The position numbers were made by a program, and so were the translations under genes. This document shows positions 60,101 through 64,000 of a DNA stretch of 64,000 nt, piece by piece (the first letter of the stretch is position 1; each line of letters opens with the position of its first letter). The stretch comes from Fomitopsis serialis (lineage: Eukaryota; Basidiomycota; Agaricomycetes; Polyporales; Fomitopsidaceae): contig NW_025955032.1 of NCBI RefSeq assembly GCF_022376445.1, forward strand, positions 1 through 64,000, written 5' to 3'. A model generated the notes under the pieces. It had not been told where the DNA came from and did no database searches. It saw only the letters and a program-made list of their open reading frames with translations.

Positions 60101-61339
60101 GACCCGGAACTGGCGCTACCTGACTGCTTCGCAGCCCTGATGTATTGTTGAACTGCTTGTACAAGGCACGCTTTGTCGGTCGTGTTGATGCTTTTCGTAG
60201 TCCCGAGCAAGGAAAACGTCGCTGGGAAGTGAATTAGCTTTGGATAACCAAGGGAAGTAGTCGAATAAAGACCTGTATCTGACCGAACGAAGTCTGTGAG
60301 AGAAGCAATCCCCTTTAACTCATGGTACTGCACAAGATGCGGATACACCGCGTGGAGCTTCCAACAGTTAAACCACAAGCATTTGTGCCTTTTCAGCCCT
60401 CGCTTACCTTGGCCCGGGCAGACTCTATATCTTCATTGTCTGCTGGATCCCCAGTGAATTCCTGAAGATCTAGATGTAATGGCATGAGTTCCTCCAACCA
60501 GTCCTTCTCGGACAGAAAGATGATGTCTGCGCGGAACGATGCATCCTCGTGCCAGGTGATCTCTGTGATGACAGAAGTACAAGCTGGATAACATAAGAAG
60601 AGATTGGCAGCTTGTCAAGAGCTGCGACGCTGAGAGGGTATACTGGACTTACCTTGTGCTCCGTCTGTGGGGACCAAAGGCACTGTTCGGTGCGGTTAGT
60701 TATAGAAGGTATTCTGCGTCAACGGGAAGGTTGTTCTCACAGTCGAGGACTGCATTGATTAGGGAAGACTTCCCACTTCCGGTAGCTGTCGTAGACCACA
60801 ATATTAGTGAGTGGGTGCACGCATAAGCATTTAGAGCAGCGACTCGCCTCCACACACAGCTATTAATGTCCTCTGACGTGCTGCGTCACGCAATCTCGAG
60901 GCCGATTGATTCAGCCATGGATGACACGATGCAGATCATTCACTACTCACTGGCGCAGGGATCGCATCCAGTTGTTTCGTCGCATCGTGGTTCTACTAGT
61001 AGATACTTCCAAGTTAAGCGCGGCGATGCATTTTTCCATTGCATTTGCCATGTGCATGCCCTCAAAGAGCACCCTCTCGGTGTCGAACTCGATTTGGTGG
61101 CCTGTTGGAAAGACGGTGTACTCGTGACCGAGCGGGGATTTTTGAGGGAGTAAGTCAATCTACCCCACAGTTTCGCGTCAATTGACCGTGACAATGCGGC
61201 GCCATCATCTAGCAACGCAATGAGAGTCAACGGTAAGACTTACTGATGGTTCCCGGTCGGTGATAGTAGGCTCTAAAACCTCTTCCTTGACCATCGGCGC
61301 CGTGTCTTGCTCAGTGGCGTCATCGCGGTTTATTGGCAT
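57176..61339 (-). CDS. Large P-loop GTPase, dynamin-like / SLIP-GC-like
   Basis: Many exons encode a protein probably near 1000 residues. The putative start at 61339 gives MPINRDDATEQDTAPMVKEE. Later come GMHMANAMEKCIAALNLEVS, then the P-loop ATGSGKSSLINAVLD (about 60745-60790), EITWHEDASFRADIIFLSEK, the G3 block SVLVDLPGTADTNRARASI with a helix ending WVVMPITRAIDD, and a TKTD (G4) exon followed by a KKRRR basic patch. The C-terminal half is helical (for example KKELENILDEIVDIVHEVIS) and ends ...LWRRAANPVN. This resembles basidiomycete proteins annotated after nuclear GTPase SLIP-GC. The function in fungi is not known to me. The join from exon 1 to exon 2 is uncertain. Confidence 0.75.
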
Positions 61340-63716
61340 ACTCTGGCCTCGGTGAAAGAGAGACAACACGTAGAGGGTGAGGCCTCGTCTTGTCGCGCGC
61401 GCAGTGAGCTGTGTCGGAAAGCAGAGCGCGTCGCACGGTGGGTGCGGTTTGATTCGACTCTGGATGCGACTACAATGTCAACGTCCCACGATCGATCGAT
61501 GGAAACGCGGATCACGAGATACCTATATCACTCGGAGAACCGCGGAACTGAACTTAGAGATGGGGGAAAACAGGACAATGGGATAAAGAGCCATGAAGCA
61601 GCAAGTATAATGGGCCCGTGCAGGAGCGTAGTCCGAGGAATGCACAAACATCTGACTCACTGCTGGCAGTGATGAGGAAGGTACCACCATGGTAAGTATC
61701 ACTGAGTATGTCCGGAGGCACTTCGGATGAACGCGACCAGCAGGGTTCAACGCAAGTTCAACGTTCAACGTTCAACACGCGCTCGCCACATGATTCCAGT
61801 TATCTTTGAAAGACGATACACTCGGCATGTGTGAGGTCCTGCGTAGGGCCACTGTATCGGCTCACTAGACCGTAGGCCTCCTAACAGCAGTCGGTATCGA
61901 GAGCGCACAGGCTGCATTACCTCCGGCCGACTTGTTGGCGCGAAGACTTGTCTGAGATGTTGAACGTTGAGAGTCCGCAGCCGGCGGTGCCAGCCTGACT
62001 GCATGAGTCGGCATGAGCGTCGGAAGATCACAGCGGTCAAGTTGTGTATACCAACCCCAGCTGTCGCTCCGAAGTGTTTCAGTGGCAGGATAGCGACCAA
62101 GGGTGTACATCAGGATCGAGTAAGTACATTAGACCGAGATGGAACACACCTTTGAAACAAATGCGGAGGACCGCGAAGAACCGGGGCATGGTGTCCGTCT
62201 GCTCTCAGTCCCGTTAGCTGGCCGACGCACACCTACAAAAGCATGCCGACTCCATATGGCCGACCTTGTGAATGCGCTCGCGGGACGGTGACCCTGCGAT
62301 CGTGTTAAGTATTAGCATGCACTTTCCATTTTGAACCGAGCGCCACCTGTTCGGGGCAAAGCTGGACCCACAACACACCTTTTCCGGACGCGTTGTGTAC
62401 GCGTTGCTTTGTCGCAACTCCCAAGCAGGCAGGTGGGCCAGAACGCGCTTCTGCCGCCGGTGCAGTGCCCCTGTGTCCACTGGCAGGAGATGCGGTCAAC
62501 AACGCCTGTCCTCCGTGTCTTGTGTTCGAAGATTTCTTGTCTCGGGGCTGTTGTGCATCTATCGGGTGAATTGACCGTCAGGCTTCAAGCACCGCCATAC
62601 AACGGAGCAATGATGTACGTATCCTTTAGTCGCCGTGCATGGATTCAAGCTTCTGAGTTACCTTTCGCAGCTATGCAGAACTGCACCCAAATCAGGATGT
62701 GGCCCAATGGTTCCTCGCATGTAGGACGGCATCCCACACGCCATCAGAACGAACATCTCCGTCGAGACGCCTTGGATGGTGCCCCCCCTGCGGCCCAAGA
62801 CCGGGAGCAAGAATGGTGCGCGCCGCCTGCGATATATTTGGGAATCAGCGCGACAGCGAAGGGATGACGGCACCTCGAAGCGCAGTCAGAAGTCGGCGTA
62901 GTCAAGCTAGTGGCTGATGTTTCATGAAGACAACTCTTCCGGGAACATCAGAGAGGACGCCATTGTGCTACTCGAACGACAATGGAAGACGATTGGCGAG
63001 ATCCTGGGAGAGTTGCACAGTCAGCGTGACTGGTAGACTCGAGGCGGCGGGGTCCGTCATGCCGACGAGGGCGCGTCGCGTCGCGATCTGATCGTATGGC
63101 GACGTCGTGATCCGCGTCGTCCGTCCCCGCGCCCATCCCGCGCCCGGCCGCGCCAGGGGTGGTCAGGGGCCGGTAAATCTATTGGGCTCTGACTGCAGCC
63201 GCACATTTCATTAACATGGCAGCCCCAGGGCAGCTCATTTCTCATACAGCCCGGACGCTGCGAGGAGTAGAGATGACTGCGGCGGCGCCGGGCCAAGGCG
63301 GGATCGCAGCAACGCCGCTAAGTGCGGGCCCGAGTCAGGCGCGCCATCGCGGGAACGCGCGGAAGCAAATTTGGCGGACAAAAGGAGTGGCTGAGCGCTT
63401 CGGAGGCCGCCACAAAGGGAGTTTGAACCGGAGTGGGAAAGGCGTGGCGGGGTGTGGCGACCACGATCACATGATGTTGTTGAGCCAGTTCGCACGCGTG
63501 GGGAACAGCCTGCTGGCCTCGCACTCTAATATCCAACTACCGCCCACCCCAGTACGTACATCTCCCCACCCCCTTCGCTCCTTTCTCCTCCGCTCTAGAC
63601 GACAACGACGACGACCTCTCGCCCGAAGGCCTTGACGACGGCGGCCACGCAAACACCGTCTGCCGCGCACTTTAGCCCACAATCGCGATCCGCATTGCTA
63701 TTTTCCGCCAGCTGCT
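61340..63716. other. Intergenic, 2.4 kb
   Basis: It lies between the GTPase (-) and the right-edge gene (+), so both promoters should be here. Frames at 62331-62867 and 63216-63635 have no motif. A short GTTCAAC repeat occurs near 61745-61775. The last 250 bp look like a transcribed leader with a possible intron (GTACGTAC near 63552). Confidence 0.4.
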
Positions 63717-64000
63717 ATGTTTGCTTCATCCCCAAGCACCGACTACGTCTCTTATAGGCCTTCGAGGAGACGCGAACCCGCTGCATCTCCATCTTGTCGC
63801 TTCAGCTTTAACACTCCCCCACGCTTCGCAGTAGACTCCTTGGTCCGCGACTCGCCCATGCTCACGCCTTCGCCGCTGCGCCGCCACGCGCCGCCATCCG
63901 CAGAACCGATGGACATGGACGACATCTTCCAGTCTCCTGCTGCGAGGCCATCTTCTTACACCCACCAACCTTCTACACGACCCTCACTATCCCATCGCCA
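63717..64000 (+). CDS. Partial gene at the right edge, N-terminal low-complexity region
   Basis: The frame opens MFASSPSTDYVSYRPSRRRE at 63717 and stays open to the end of the window. It is rich in Ser, Pro and Arg, with SPMLTPSPLRRHAPP and an acidic patch MDMDDIF. Such a sequence is typical of disordered N-termini of regulatory proteins; no domain is reached, so no function is claimed. The CT-rich leader upstream supports the start. Confidence 0.5.
   Translation, partial: MFASSPSTDYVSYRPSRRREPAASPSCRFSFNTPPRFAVDSLVRDSPMLTPSPLRRHAPPSAEPMDMDDIFQSPAARPSSYTHQPSTRPSLSHR

Overview
The window reads as nuclear DNA of a basidiomycete fungus, most likely an agaricomycete of the polypore type. The reasons are dense introns of about 45-60 nt, short CT-rich leaders, two fungus-specific FunK1 kinase genes, a polyporopepsin-like aspartic protease, a Cys-rich single-pass protein family I know mainly from mushrooms, and a Tad-like LINE. 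The species is not claimed.

Layout. 0-13 kb is ordinary gene space: a left-edge Cys-rich membrane protein gene (-), a vacuolar-type amino acid transporter (+), phosphomevalonate kinase (-), ferrochelatase (-), an unrecognised two-TM protein (+) and a secreted aspartic protease (+). 13.4-34.7 kb is one FunK1 kinase gene (copy A, -) whose upstream region was split by mobile DNA. First comes a 4.4-kb TIR element with an 8-bp target duplication that carries fragments of a septin gene and an epoxide-hydrolase gene. Only 67 bp further out is a LINE of about 10.7 kb (ORF1 and ORF2, minus strand) with a poly(A) tail and an 11-18 bp target duplication. Inside ORF2 of the LINE sits a third, 3.15-kb fold-back element built of CCGGCCGG-rich inverted arms, flanked by a 9-bp duplication. 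Removing it with one duplication copy restores the ORF2 frame.

34.7-46.4 kb returns to single genes: a second Cys-rich membrane protein (+), an EF-hand MscS channel (+) and two unrecognised small membrane-protein genes (+). 46.5-49.4 kb holds FunK1 copy B (+), an inverted paralogue of copy A including its upstream DNA; it is the natural empty site for both insertions in copy A. 51.3-61.3 kb holds conserved genes: a BAG co-chaperone with TM and ubiquitin-like domains (-), divergent from a Pbs2/Wis1-type MAPKK (+), then Got1 (+) and a large dynamin-like/SLIP-GC-like GTPase (-). A partial gene runs off the right edge.

Two cross-cutting points. First, about 22 single-base losses break otherwise conserved reading frames in nearly every long gene, and I found no clear single-base gain, so this looks like deletion-type error in the assembly rather than a field of pseudogenes. 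Second, ferrochelatase needs an 8-nt micro-exon to encode its conserved N-terminal motif. The metabolic genes (ERG8 in the mevalonate pathway, HEM15 in heme synthesis) and the signalling genes (PBS2 in the HOG pathway, BAG in Hsp70 control, GOT1 in ER-Golgi traffic) are independent housekeeping functions; nothing indicates a cluster or operon.
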